A DNA stretch of 64,000 bases, from assembly GCA_963169045.1 (NCBI GenBank), contig CAUJDF010000035.1, positions 1 to 64,000 on the forward strand, written 5' to 3'. The notes below the pieces were generated by a model, which saw nothing but the letters and a program-made list of their open reading frames with translations, was not told the DNA's origin and did no database searches. Position 1 is the first letter of the stretch, and each line of letters starts with the position of its first letter. Position numbers and translations under genes: made by a program. Source of the DNA: Myxococcota bacterium. GTDB lineage: Bacteria; Myxococcota_A; Bradymonadia; UBA7976; UBA1532. Below are positions 48,142 through 58,778 of the stretch, in pieces.

Positions 48142-49003
48142 AGGGGCGGCTCTCGTCGACGGGCGCCCCGAGCGCGCGACGCGCGTGGGCGCGGGCGGCG
48201 GCGAGCGCGTCGGCGCCGGCGCTCAGCCGCTTCGGCGAGACGCGCGGCAGCGTCGGCGAGACGACGTGCACCGGCAGGCCCCGGGCCTCGCACAGCCGGG
48301 CCTGCAGCTCGAAGTGGTCGCGGCGCAGGGCGCCCATGCCCCGGCCCATCGCGCGGACGTAGCCCGCCGAGGCGGCCTCGCCGTCGGCCGTCTCGCCGAC
48401 GGACGCGCTCGGCAGGTAGTGCACGAGCAGCGCGTCGACCCGAACGCGCTCGGCGAGCGTGAGGAGCGGCGCCTTGTCGACGAGCCCGCCGTCCCACAGC
48501 GCCGCGCCGTCGCTGCGCACCGCGCGGAACAGCCCGGGATAAGCGCACGAGGCATGCACCGCCTCGGCGAGCGCGCCGGTGTCGTGGACGCGCGCGCGGC
48601 CGTTGGTGATGTCGGTGGTGACGATCACGAGCGGCCGCCGCGCCTCCTCGAAGCGCCGGATCGGCAGCGTCTCGTCGAGCAGACGACGGAAGCGCCCGCC
48701 CGCGAGCAGCCCGGTGACGCCGCGACCGCGCGCCAGGTCGATGAGCGACGACAGCGGCGCCGGATCCCAGAAGTGCTCGCGGCGCAGCGCCGTCAGCCGC
48801 GACGCGATGTGCGCCGCGTCGAGCCCCGATGCCGCCATCGCCGCCACCAGCGCGCCGGCGCTCGTGCCCGCGTAGGCCGCGGGATCGAGGCCCGCGTCAT
48901 CCAGCGCGGCGAGCAGGCCGGCGTGGCCGAAGAAGCCGAAGAAGCCGGCGGAGAGCACGAGCCCGAAGCGCGTGCCTTCGAGCGTTTCACCGAGCGTCGT
49001 CAT
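48131..49003 (-). CDS. Patatin-like phospholipase
   Basis: A 290-residue protein with patatin landmarks: oxyanion loop SAGFFGFFGHAGLL (18-31), nucleophile elbow YAGTSAGALVA (Ser48), PLVIVTTDITNGRARV and the catalytic Asp in LWDGGLVDKAP. It should hydrolyse acyl ester bonds of phospholipids. No signal peptide is seen, so it may act in the cytoplasm or be exported by another route. It starts 17 bp after the Ser/Thr kinase stop and may be in the same transcript. A start further upstream is rejected because that stretch is Arg/Pro noise. Confidence 0.87.
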   Translation of the reverse strand: MTTLGETLEGTRFGLVLSAGFFGFFGHAGLLAALDDAGLDPAAYAGTSAGALVAAMAASGLDAAHIASRLTALRREHFWDPAPLSSLIDLARGRGVTGLLAGGRFRRLLDETLPIRRFEEARRPLVIVTTDITNGRARVHDTGALAEAVHASCAYPGLFRAVRSDGAALWDGGLVDKAPLLTLAERVRVDALLVHYLPSASVGETADGEAASAGYVRAMGRGMGALRRDHFELQARLCEARGLPVHVVSPTLPRVSPKRLSAGADALAAARAHARRALGAPVDESRPFRP

Positions 49004-49020
49004 GGCGGCACGATGCCTCT

Positions 49021-52413
<3,393 letters not shown>

Positions 52414-52519
52414 CCGCGACCTCGAACCAGTGTTCGTCGTCGAGTGCAGCACGCGCGACGGCCGCCGCGCAAATCGCGCATGATGGCCCGCAGCCACCCT
52501 CTGTCTCGGAGAGACGCCC

Positions 52520-53632
52520 ATGAAGACAAGAGCCGCCGTCGCCTACGAAGCCGGGAAGCCGCTGGTCGTCGAGACGGTCGACCTCGAAGGACCCCGGGCC
52601 GGGGAGGTCCTCGTCGAGATCAAGGCCACAGGCGTGTGCCACACCGACGAGTTCACGCGCTCCGGCGCCGATCCCGAGGGTCTGTTCCCGGTCATCTTCG
52701 GGCACGAGGGGGCGGGCGTCGTGGTCGAGGTCGGCGCCGGCGTCACCTCGGTGAAGCCCGGCGACCACGTCATCCCGCTCTATACGCCGGAGTGCCGCGG
52801 CTGCAAGTCGTGCCTGAGCCGCAAGACGAACCTGTGCACGGCCATCCGGGCGACGCAGGGCCAGGGCCTCATGCCCGACGGCACGAGCCGCTTCTCGATC
52901 GGCGGCAGGAAGATCCATCACTACATGGGGTGCTCGACCTTCGCGAACCACACGGTGCTGCCGGAGATCGCGCTGGCGAAGGTCCGCCCCGACGCCCCGT
53001 TCGACAAGATCTGCTACATCGGCTGCGGCGTGACGACCGGCATCGGCGCCGTCCTCTTCACGGCGAAGGTCGAGGCCGGCGCCAACGTCGTCGTGTTCGG
53101 GCTCGGCGGCATCGGCCTGAACGTGATTCAGGGCGCTCGCATGGTGGGCGCGGACATGATCGTCGGCGTCGACATCAACCCCGCGCGCGAGTCGATCGCC
53201 CGCGAGTTCGGCATGACGCACTTCGTGAACCCGAACGCGGTGAAGGGCGACCTCGTGGCGCACCTCGTCGAGCTGACGAAGGGCGGCGCGGATTACAGCT
53301 TCGAGTGCGTCGGCGACGTGAAGCTGATGCGACAGGCGCTCGAGTGCTGCCACCGCGGCTGGGGCGTGAGCACGATCATCGGCGTCGCCGGCGCCGGCCA
53401 GGAGATCGCGACGCGCCCGTTCCAGCTCGTCACCGGGCGCGTCTGGAAGGGCTCCGCGTTCGGCGGCGCGCGCGGCCGCACCGACGTGCCGAAGATCGTC
53501 GACTGGTACATGGACGGGAAGATCCGCATCGACCCGCTCATCACCCACAAGCTGCCGCTCGAGCGCATCAACGAGGCCTTCGACCTGATGCACGAAGGCC
53601 AGTCGATCCGCGCCGTGGTGGAGTTCCCATGA
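52520..53632 (+). CDS. frmA: S-(hydroxymethyl)glutathione dehydrogenase / class III alcohol dehydrogenase
   Basis: A 370-residue zinc alcohol dehydrogenase. Catalytic zinc ligands Cys40 (TGVCHTD) and His62 (GHEGAG), structural zinc Cys92, Cys95, Cys98, Cys106, Rossmann [16 protein letters not shown], and the class III marker [17 protein letters not shown]. It oxidises S-hydroxymethylglutathione formed from formaldehyde to S-formylglutathione with NAD. The following gene hydrolyses the product; their ATGA overlap shows translational coupling. GGAGAG precedes ATG 52520. It is divergent from the Ser/Thr kinase. Confidence 0.95.
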   Translation: MKTRAAVAYEAGKPLVVETVDLEGPRAGEVLVEIKATGVCHTDEFTRSGADPEGLFPVIFGHEGAGVVVEVGAGVTSVKPGDHVIPLYTPECRGCKSCLSRKTNLCTAIRATQGQGLMPDGTSRFSIGGRKIHHYMGCSTFANHTVLPEIALAKVRPDAPFDKICYIGCGVTTGIGAVLFTAKVEAGANVVVFGLGGIGLNVIQGARMVGADMIVGVDINPARESIAREFGMTHFVNPNAVKGDLVAHLVELTKGGADYSFECVGDVKLMRQALECCHRGWGVSTIIGVAGAGQEIATRPFQLVTGRVWKGSAFGGARGRTDVPKIVDWYMDGKIRIDPLITHKLPLERINEAFDLMHEGQSIRAVVEFP

Positions 53633-54480
53633 AAGTCCGGAGCGAGCACCGCGCCTTCGGCGGCACGCAGGGCTTCTACGAGCACGACAGCGCGGCGTGC
53701 GCGGGCCCGATGCGCTTCGCGGTGTACCTGCCGCCCGCGGCGCTGCACGGCGAGGCCGTGCCGGCGCTCTATTACCTCGCCGGCCTGACCTGCACCGAGG
53801 AGACGTTCTTCGCCAAGGCGGGCGCGCAGCGCGTCGCCGCGGAGCTCGGCCTCGCGCTCGTGGCGTGCGACACGAGCCCGCGGGCGGCGCGCTTCCCCGG
53901 CGACGACGAGCACTGGGACTTCGGGCAGGGGGCCGGCTTCTACCTCGACGCGGTCGCCGAGCCGTGGTCCGCGGCGTATCGCATGGAGACCTACGTCACG
54001 CAGGAGCTGCGGACGGCGGTCGAGGCGGCCTTCCCGGTGCGGACGGACGTGCGCGGCATCCTCGGCCACTCGATGGGCGGGCACGGGGCGCTGACGCTGG
54101 CCCTGCGGCACCCCGACCTGTACGCGAGCGTGTCGGCGTTCGCGCCGATTGTCGCGCCGTCGCAGGTGCCTTGGGGCGAGAAGGCGTTCGCGCGCTATCT
54201 GGGCGAAGACCGCGCGCGCTGGGCCGAGCACGACACCGTGGCGCTGCTGAAGACGAAGCGCTTCGCGTCACCGCCGCTCGTCGACCAGGGGACCGCCGAC
54301 AAGTTCCTCGAGCGCGAGCTGCGCCCGCATCTGTTGCGGGAGGCGTGCGCGGCGGCGGCGCAGCCGCTCGACCTGCGCATCCACGAGGGCTACGACCACA
54401 GCTACTACTTCATCGCCACGTTCGTCGAAGAGCACCTGCACCACCACCGCGCGATGCTGGCGGCGGCGCGGGCGCGCTGA
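53629..54480 (+). CDS. fghA: S-formylglutathione hydrolase
   Basis: A 283-residue esterase D-type alpha/beta hydrolase: [49 protein letters not shown] with nucleophile Ser148, and the C-terminal [14 protein letters not shown] with the catalytic His. It releases formate and glutathione from S-formylglutathione, the second step of formaldehyde detoxification after FrmA. Its ATG overlaps the frmA stop. Downstream is a run of GC-rich hairpins. Confidence 0.95.
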   Translation: MKVRSEHRAFGGTQGFYEHDSAACAGPMRFAVYLPPAALHGEAVPALYYLAGLTCTEETFFAKAGAQRVAAELGLALVACDTSPRAARFPGDDEHWDFGQGAGFYLDAVAEPWSAAYRMETYVTQELRTAVEAAFPVRTDVRGILGHSMGGHGALTLALRHPDLYASVSAFAPIVAPSQVPWGEKAFARYLGEDRARWAEHDTVALLKTKRFASPPLVDQGTADKFLERELRPHLLREACAAAAQPLDLRIHEGYDHSYYFIATFVEEHLHHHRAMLAAARAR

Positions 54481-54506
54481 CAGCGCCGGTCGTCCGAGTG
54501 GTCGAC

Positions 54507-54624
54507 GCCTCGCTTGTCCGGCGAGGCGATGGCCCCTGCGGGGCGAGCCCACGGCCCCGTCATGTCGAGGGCCTCGGCTCCGTTGCGACCCCTCGACAGG
54601 ACGACGGCCCTGCCTTCGGGGCCG
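54507..54624. terminator. Cluster of GC-rich inverted repeats downstream of fghA
   Basis: Four perfect stems lie in the non-coding gap 54481-54726: GCCTCGC/GCGAGGC (54507-54513 with 54521-54527), GCCCC/GGGGC (54532-54536 with 54540-54544), GTCGAGGG/CCCTCGAC (54564-54571 with 54590-54597) and CGGCCC/GGGCCG (54605-54610 with 54619-54624). None is followed by a U tract, so canonical intrinsic termination is not supported. They may stall RNA polymerase or protect the 3' end of the frmA-fghA mRNA and of the convergent cytochrome gene. Confidence 0.45.
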
Positions 54625-54726
54625 CGTCTTGCCCTCGCCTCGCCGTCCGGCGCGATCCTTCGTCCACTGGGACGCCCCCCGCCGTGAGTCCCGACCCGGG
54701 ATGCGCAGGCGGCGTCCGCGGTGGCG

Positions 54727-55236
54727 TCACGGCGACGGCAGGCGCAGCTTCTCGATCGCGGCGATCGGACCGGGGCACGTCTGCTGGTGGCAGCTCTTGC
54801 AGGTGTCGAGGACGCGGTTCAACGCGGGCCGCGCCTGCTCGGGCGGCGCCGCCTCGAGGGCCGCGACGGCGGCGAGGTAGGACTGCGCGAACGCGTCGAA
54901 CTGCGGCGTGCGGTCCGACGGCGTCGTCGGCCACGCGCAGCGGATGCGCGCGTGCGTCGCCAGCATCTTCGGGACCGGCTGCCGCAGCGCGATCGCCTCG
55001 CCGGCGGCCTTCAGATCCGCCTGCATCGTGCGCATGAGCGCCGCGAGCTCGCTCTGCCCGTTCGGGTTGAGCGGCGTCGGGATGAGGTGCCCCGGGCTGC
55101 CGGGCACGCCGGGGACGAGGGGCGTCTCGAACGTGCAGGCGGCGGGCGCGGCCGGCTCGCTGGCGCGGGCGTCGAGGGCGGCGGCGCCGGCGACGATCGC
55201 CACGGCGCCGAGGGCGGAGAGCAGGACGTTGCGCAT
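54727..55236 (-). CDS. Cytochrome c'-like class II c-type cytochrome
   Basis: A 169-residue exported protein with a signal peptide (about residues 1-25) and a single heme-attachment motif CKSCH close to the C-terminus (about 148-152), as in class II cytochromes c' with a C-terminal CxxCH. Helices such as ELAALMRTMQADLKAAGEAI and AFAQSYLAAVAAL fit a four-helix bundle. It is probably periplasmic. Its role (NO binding, electron carrier) is not decided. CACCCT lies 7 nt before ATG 55236. Confidence 0.75.
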   Translation of the reverse strand: MRNVLLSALGAVAIVAGAAALDARASEPAAPAACTFETPLVPGVPGSPGHLIPTPLNPNGQSELAALMRTMQADLKAAGEAIALRQPVPKMLATHARIRCAWPTTPSDRTPQFDAFAQSYLAAVAALEAAPPEQARPALNRVLDTCKSCHQQTCPGPIAAIEKLRLPSP

Positions 55237-55315
55237 GGCGCGCAGGGTGCCACATCGTGGGCTTCGATCGCGACGTCGCATCGACTACCGTGGCCGCTCG
55301 CGGAGGAGGCGCCCG

Positions 55316-55849
55316 ATGATCCTCGAGTACTCGGCGCCGGCGCCGGCGCTCCTCGAGCACGACCCGCAGGCGGCGGTCGTGGCCGGCTCGATCGCCGACG
55401 CGATCGCCGCGCTCGACGACGCGCTGCGCGTGGAGCACGTGGGCAGCACGGCCGTGCCCGGCTGCGCGGGCAAGGGCTACATCGACCTGCTCGTCACGTA
55501 TCCGGCCGGCAGGCTCGAGGACGCGAAGCGGGCGCTTTCGGCGCTCGGCTTCCAGCGCCAGACGTCGCGGGACCCGTTCCCCGAGGAGCGGCCCATGCGC
55601 GTCGGCAGCGTCGAGCACGCCGGGCGCCGCTACCCGGTGCACGCGCACGTCGTCGCGGCGAGCGACCCCGAGGCGGCGGAGATGCTGTGGTTCCGCGACC
55701 GGCTGCGCGCCGACGCGGCGCTCGTGCGCGCCTACGTCGCGGAGAAGCGGCGCATCCTGAACGAAGGTGTGGCCGACGGCGTCGACTACGCCGAGCGCAA
55801 GGGCGCGTTCGTGCGCGCCACCCTGTCCGACGAAAGGTGTCCTCGATGA
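55316..55849 (+). CDS. GrpB family protein (UPF0157)
   Basis: A 177-residue protein matching GrpB / UPF0157, a nucleotidyltransferase-like fold: VEHVGSTAVPGCAGKGYIDLLV (split), ALGFQRQTSRDP, RRYPVHAHVVAASDP and MLWFRDRLRADAALVRAYVAEKR. The family is related to nucleotidyltransferases; some are linked to dephospho-CoA kinase by fusion. The activity is not certain. A GGAGGAGG site precedes ATG 55316. The next gene starts inside its stop codon (ATGA). Confidence 0.88.
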   Translation: MILEYSAPAPALLEHDPQAAVVAGSIADAIAALDDALRVEHVGSTAVPGCAGKGYIDLLVTYPAGRLEDAKRALSALGFQRQTSRDPFPEERPMRVGSVEHAGRRYPVHAHVVAASDPEAAEMLWFRDRLRADAALVRAYVAEKRRILNEGVADGVDYAERKGAFVRATLSDERCPR

Positions 55850-56586
55850 GCACTGCCGTTCGATTTTCGCTCGCGTCCCTGGCCGTCCTGACGATCGCGA
55901 GCGGGCCGGCCCGAGCCGACGCGCCCGGCGACAAGTGGCTCGCCGACGTCGACGCGGCGCAGCAGCGGGCCGCGACCCAGTCCCTCCAGTACGACGTCGT
56001 CCTGCGGGAACCGGGGAAGCCGGACCGCAAGCTGGCGCTCACCCTGAAGATCAAGGGCGACAGGCGCCTGCTCGAGTTCACGGCGCCCGCCGACATGCGG
56101 GGCACGAAGCTGCTCGAGCTGTCTCCGACGCAGATGTACGTCTACCTGCCGGCCTTCGGGAAGGTCCGCCGCATCACGAGCCAGATGAACCTGGGATTGA
56201 TGGGGCTGACCTTCGCGCCGGGCGACTTCGCCCCCCGCTTCGCCGACCGCTACACCGCCACGGTCGCCGCCGAGTCGCCGACCGAGGTGAAGCTCACCGC
56301 CGTGCCGAAGGCGGGCACGGACGCGCCGTACGGCCGCATCGAGCTCACCGTCGCCCGGGACCCCGTCGCGCCCACCGAGATCCGCTACTTCGACGCCGCC
56401 GGCGCGCACCTGAAGACGGAGACGCGCGCGGCGCACGCCTGCCAGGGCGGCGTCTGCGCGGCCGCCGAGCGGAAGATGGTCGACCACCAGCGGGGCGACG
56501 CCGCGACCGCGTTGACGCGCACCGCCTGGCAGGTGGACGAAGCCATGCCGGACGAGCTGTTCTCGAAGCGTTCGCTCGAGAAGTAG
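55846..56586 (+). CDS. Outer membrane lipoprotein-sorting-like protein (LolA fold)
   Basis: A 246-residue exported protein. Signal peptide ending at ARA-D (about residue 25), then a barrel-like half of the lipoprotein-sorting type: QSLQYDVVLREPGKPDRKLALTLKIKG (split), RLLEFTAPADMRGTKLLEL, MYVYLPAFGKVRRI and GDFAPRFADRY. Such proteins bind lipid anchors or act in RND-export operons. Coupling to GrpB is by overlap only; functional link unknown. GAAAGG precedes the ATG. Confidence 0.8.
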   Translation: MSTAVRFSLASLAVLTIASGPARADAPGDKWLADVDAAQQRAATQSLQYDVVLREPGKPDRKLALTLKIKGDRRLLEFTAPADMRGTKLLELSPTQMYVYLPAFGKVRRITSQMNLGLMGLTFAPGDFAPRFADRYTATVAAESPTEVKLTAVPKAGTDAPYGRIELTVARDPVAPTEIRYFDAAGAHLKTETRAAHACQGGVCAAAERKMVDHQRGDAATALTRTAWQVDEAMPDELFSKRSLEK

Positions 56587-56654
56587 CGCGTCCCGGGGGT
56601 CACGGCTGCGAGCTCTTCCGGGGATCGCGGCGACCTCGTGGCCGGGCGGGGCGC

Positions 56655-56684
56655 TTGCCGCCCCTCGGCGCCGTCCGCCACAAT
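56655..56684 (+). promoter_or_regulatory. Promoter with start-proximal -10 before the PEGA-like gene
   Basis: TTGCCG (56655-56660) and CACAAT (56679-56684) are spaced by 18 bp. The -10 ends 6 nt before the ATG at 56691, so the mRNA would start at or near the AUG. No ribosome site is present. Confidence 0.45.
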
Positions 56685-56690
56685 GCGCGC

Positions 56691-56972
56691 ATGCTCAAAG
56701 CGCTCGCGTTCCTGCTCCTCGGCGCCGGCGGCGCCGTCGCGGCCCCCGCCGACGAGGCCGAGGCGGTCCGTCTCGACCTGCGCTCCGCCCCCGACAGCGA
56801 GGTGCTCATCGACGGCGTCCTCGCCGGCCGCACGCCGCTCGTCCACCGCACGACGCGCCGCGACAAGTCGCTCGAGGTGACGTTCCGCGCCGCCGGCCAC
56901 GCGTCCGTGACGAAGTACGTCGTCGCCACCCGCGACCAGAAGCTCCAGGTCATCCTGAAGAAGGTGCACTGA
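56691..56972 (+). CDS. Small exported PEGA-like protein
   Basis: A 93-residue protein with a signal peptide (LKALAFLLLGAGGAVA) and one PEGA-like beta module: LRSAPDSEVLIDGVLAGRTPLV, LEVTFRAAGHASVTKYV. PEGA domains bind envelope components and are common in myxobacterial surface proteins. The function of a single small PEGA unit is unknown. It begins from a promoter placed so close that the mRNA is probably leaderless. Confidence 0.6.
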   Translation: MLKALAFLLLGAGGAVAAPADEAEAVRLDLRSAPDSEVLIDGVLAGRTPLVHRTTRRDKSLEVTFRAAGHASVTKYVVATRDQKLQVILKKVH

Positions 56973-57014
56973 TCCCCTCTCGGCGCCCGCGGCCCGACGC
57001 AAGCGAAACTCGAG

Positions 57015-58463
57015 TCAGAGGCCGCACGCGACGTTGCCCGTGTACAGCGCGTCGAGGTGCGCGAGGCCGAGGGCGCGCGCGCGGTCCTGCAGCCAGCGGA
57101 ACATGGCGTTGGCGAGGCGCTTCTCGCCCCAGCCGTTGAACAGCGAGACGGCGAGGTTGCAGATCGCGGCGTGGACCTGCTCGAACGCGAGCTGCTCGAC
57201 ATGGCGGCCGAGCCGGGCGGCGCGGTCGTACTCGGCGAGCAGGGCGGCCCACTCGCGCAGCTCGTCGACGGCGGCGAGGGGGGCGTCGCGGGCGGCGCGA
57301 TCCGCCGGGGCGCGCGCGAGCAGCTCGAGCGCGGCGAGGCGGGCTTCGGCGGCGCACTGGAGCGCCGACGCGAGGACCGCTGCGGGCTCGCCGTCGGCGG
57401 CGCGCAGGTCGACGTCCTCGGCGGCAGCGGCGAGCATGGCCACCGCCGCCTCGCGCAGGCCGCGGGGGGCGCGGGCCGCGTCGACGGCGCCGAGTGCCTG
57501 CGCGCGGGCGCGGAGGCCGTCCTCGACGCTTGCGTCGGAGAGCGCGGCGGTCCAGGCGTCGCCCGCGGCGAGCAGCAGGCGGGCGTCGGGCGCGCGGCGC
57601 AGCGCCACGGTCAGCGCGACGGCGCGGGCGAGCGGATCGGCCGCGGCCGGCGCGGCGGCGGGGTCGGCCGCGGCCGGCGCGGCGGCGAGCGCCCGCTCGA
57701 GCAGCGGTCGCGTGTGCCGGCGGCGCGCCGACAGCAGCCACAGGAGCCGCAGGCGGCGTTCCGACGGCGCCGGCGCGCCGAGCAGGCGTCGCGCCGCCCC
57801 GGTCAGGAATCGGCCGCCGTGCTTCGCCACCTCCTCCCAGGCGCCGCGCGCCGCCGCGTCCGCCGCGAGCCACTCGCGCGCCATGCGCCGCGCGATCGGC
57901 GGGACGATGCGTGGGTCGAACCACCCGCACAGCGCCAGCAGGCGCCGCGCCTCGTCGCGCCGGCCGCGCAGGTCCGCGATCAGCGCCAGCGCGAGCGGCG
58001 TCACGCCGCTGGTGGGGCCGATCGCGAGGCGCGTCTCGAGCCAGTCCAGGCGCGCGGCGTCCACCGGCCGCAGGGCGCCGCCCGCCCGCAGCGCGAGGCA
58101 CCCGGCGACCACCCCGCCCTCGCGTCGCTGGGCATGCCAGGTCCAGTGCGCGAGGCGCGTCAGGCGGCACGCCGTCCGCGCCCACCCGAGGCGCACGAAC
58201 GCGTGGCGCGAGAGCGGCCACGGCAGCACCAGCGCCAACCCGAGCAGGCCGAAGACCGGGACGAGCGCGTAGGCCCGCGTGTCGAGCGCCAGCGCCGTGA
58301 AGCCGGCGAGGTACGTGCCGCCGAGCACCGCCAGGAGCCAGTAGCCGAGCCAGCCGGTCCGCGCCGGCGCGGCGGGCTTCTTCTCCCTGCGCCGCGTCAA
58401 CACGTTCACGATGATGATCGCCGCCCAGAGCGCGAGCAGCGGGGTGATGTCGCTCCGGATCAC
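57015..58463 (-). CDS. Membrane protein with alpha-solenoid cytoplasmic region (Hsp70 operon)
   Basis: A 482-residue protein. Three hydrophobic helices near the N-terminus (residues 6-23, about 38-58, 64-82) are followed by a long, all-helical Ala/Arg/Leu-rich region with repeated short helices (LIADLRGRRDEARRLLALCG, LAALELLARAPADRA). It has no motif I recognise. It starts at a GTG that overlaps the stop of the J-like gene (GTGA), so it is translationally coupled to the Hsp70 system and may tether it to the membrane. The last gene of the operon. Confidence 0.6.
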   Translation of the reverse strand: MIRSDITPLLALWAAIIIVNVLTRRREKKPAAPARTGWLGYWLLAVLGGTYLAGFTALALDTRAYALVPVFGLLGLALVLPWPLSRHAFVRLGWARTACRLTRLAHWTWHAQRREGGVVAGCLALRAGGALRPVDAARLDWLETRLAIGPTSGVTPLALALIADLRGRRDEARRLLALCGWFDPRIVPPIARRMAREWLAADAAARGAWEEVAKHGGRFLTGAARRLLGAPAPSERRLRLLWLLSARRRHTRPLLERALAAAPAAADPAAAPAAADPLARAVALTVALRRAPDARLLLAAGDAWTAALSDASVEDGLRARAQALGAVDAARAPRGLREAAVAMLAAAAEDVDLRAADGEPAAVLASALQCAAEARLAALELLARAPADRAARDAPLAAVDELREWAALLAEYDRAARLGRHVEQLAFEQVHAAICNLAVSLFNGWGEKRLANAMFRWLQDRARALGLAHLDALYTGNVACGL

Positions 58464-58774
58464 CGCCACCACGTCAGCGCCGCGAAGGCCTCGGGCCAGG
58501 GCGCGCCCGGGGCGGAGGGCGCCGCGCCGGCGGGCGCGGTGGCCCAGGGCTCGAACGCCGCGCGCCGCGCCGGGTCGCGCAGGGCCGCCGCCGCCTCGCG
58601 CACCTTCTCCGGCGTGCGCGGCCGTCGTCCGAGCGGCGAGGCGTGGGTGCCCGCGGCCGCCAGCCCGAGCTCGAGCATCGCCAGCAGCTTCGCCGCCTGC
58701 CGCTCGACCTCGATCGCCGTGCACGCCGGCGTCAGATCCAGGACGAAGAAGGGGTTGTCGGCGAGCGGGTCCAC
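58460..58774 (-). CDS. J-like domain protein lacking HPD
   Basis: A 104-residue protein. NPFFVLDLTPACTAIEVERQAAKLLAML resembles J-domain helices I-II, and VREAAAALRDPARRAAFEPW resembles helices III-IV with the usual D-P-x-R-R end. The HPD tripeptide that activates Hsp70 ATPase is absent: the loop reads GTHASPLGRRPRTPEK. It may be an inactive adaptor that only docks on the partner. Starts at GTG four bases after the Hsp70 stop and ends within the next gene's start. Cytoplasmic. Confidence 0.6.
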   Translation of the reverse strand: MDPLADNPFFVLDLTPACTAIEVERQAAKLLAMLELGLAAAGTHASPLGRRPRTPEKVREAAAALRDPARRAAFEPWATAPAGAAPSAPGAPWPEAFAALTWWR

Positions 58775-58778
58775 CGCG

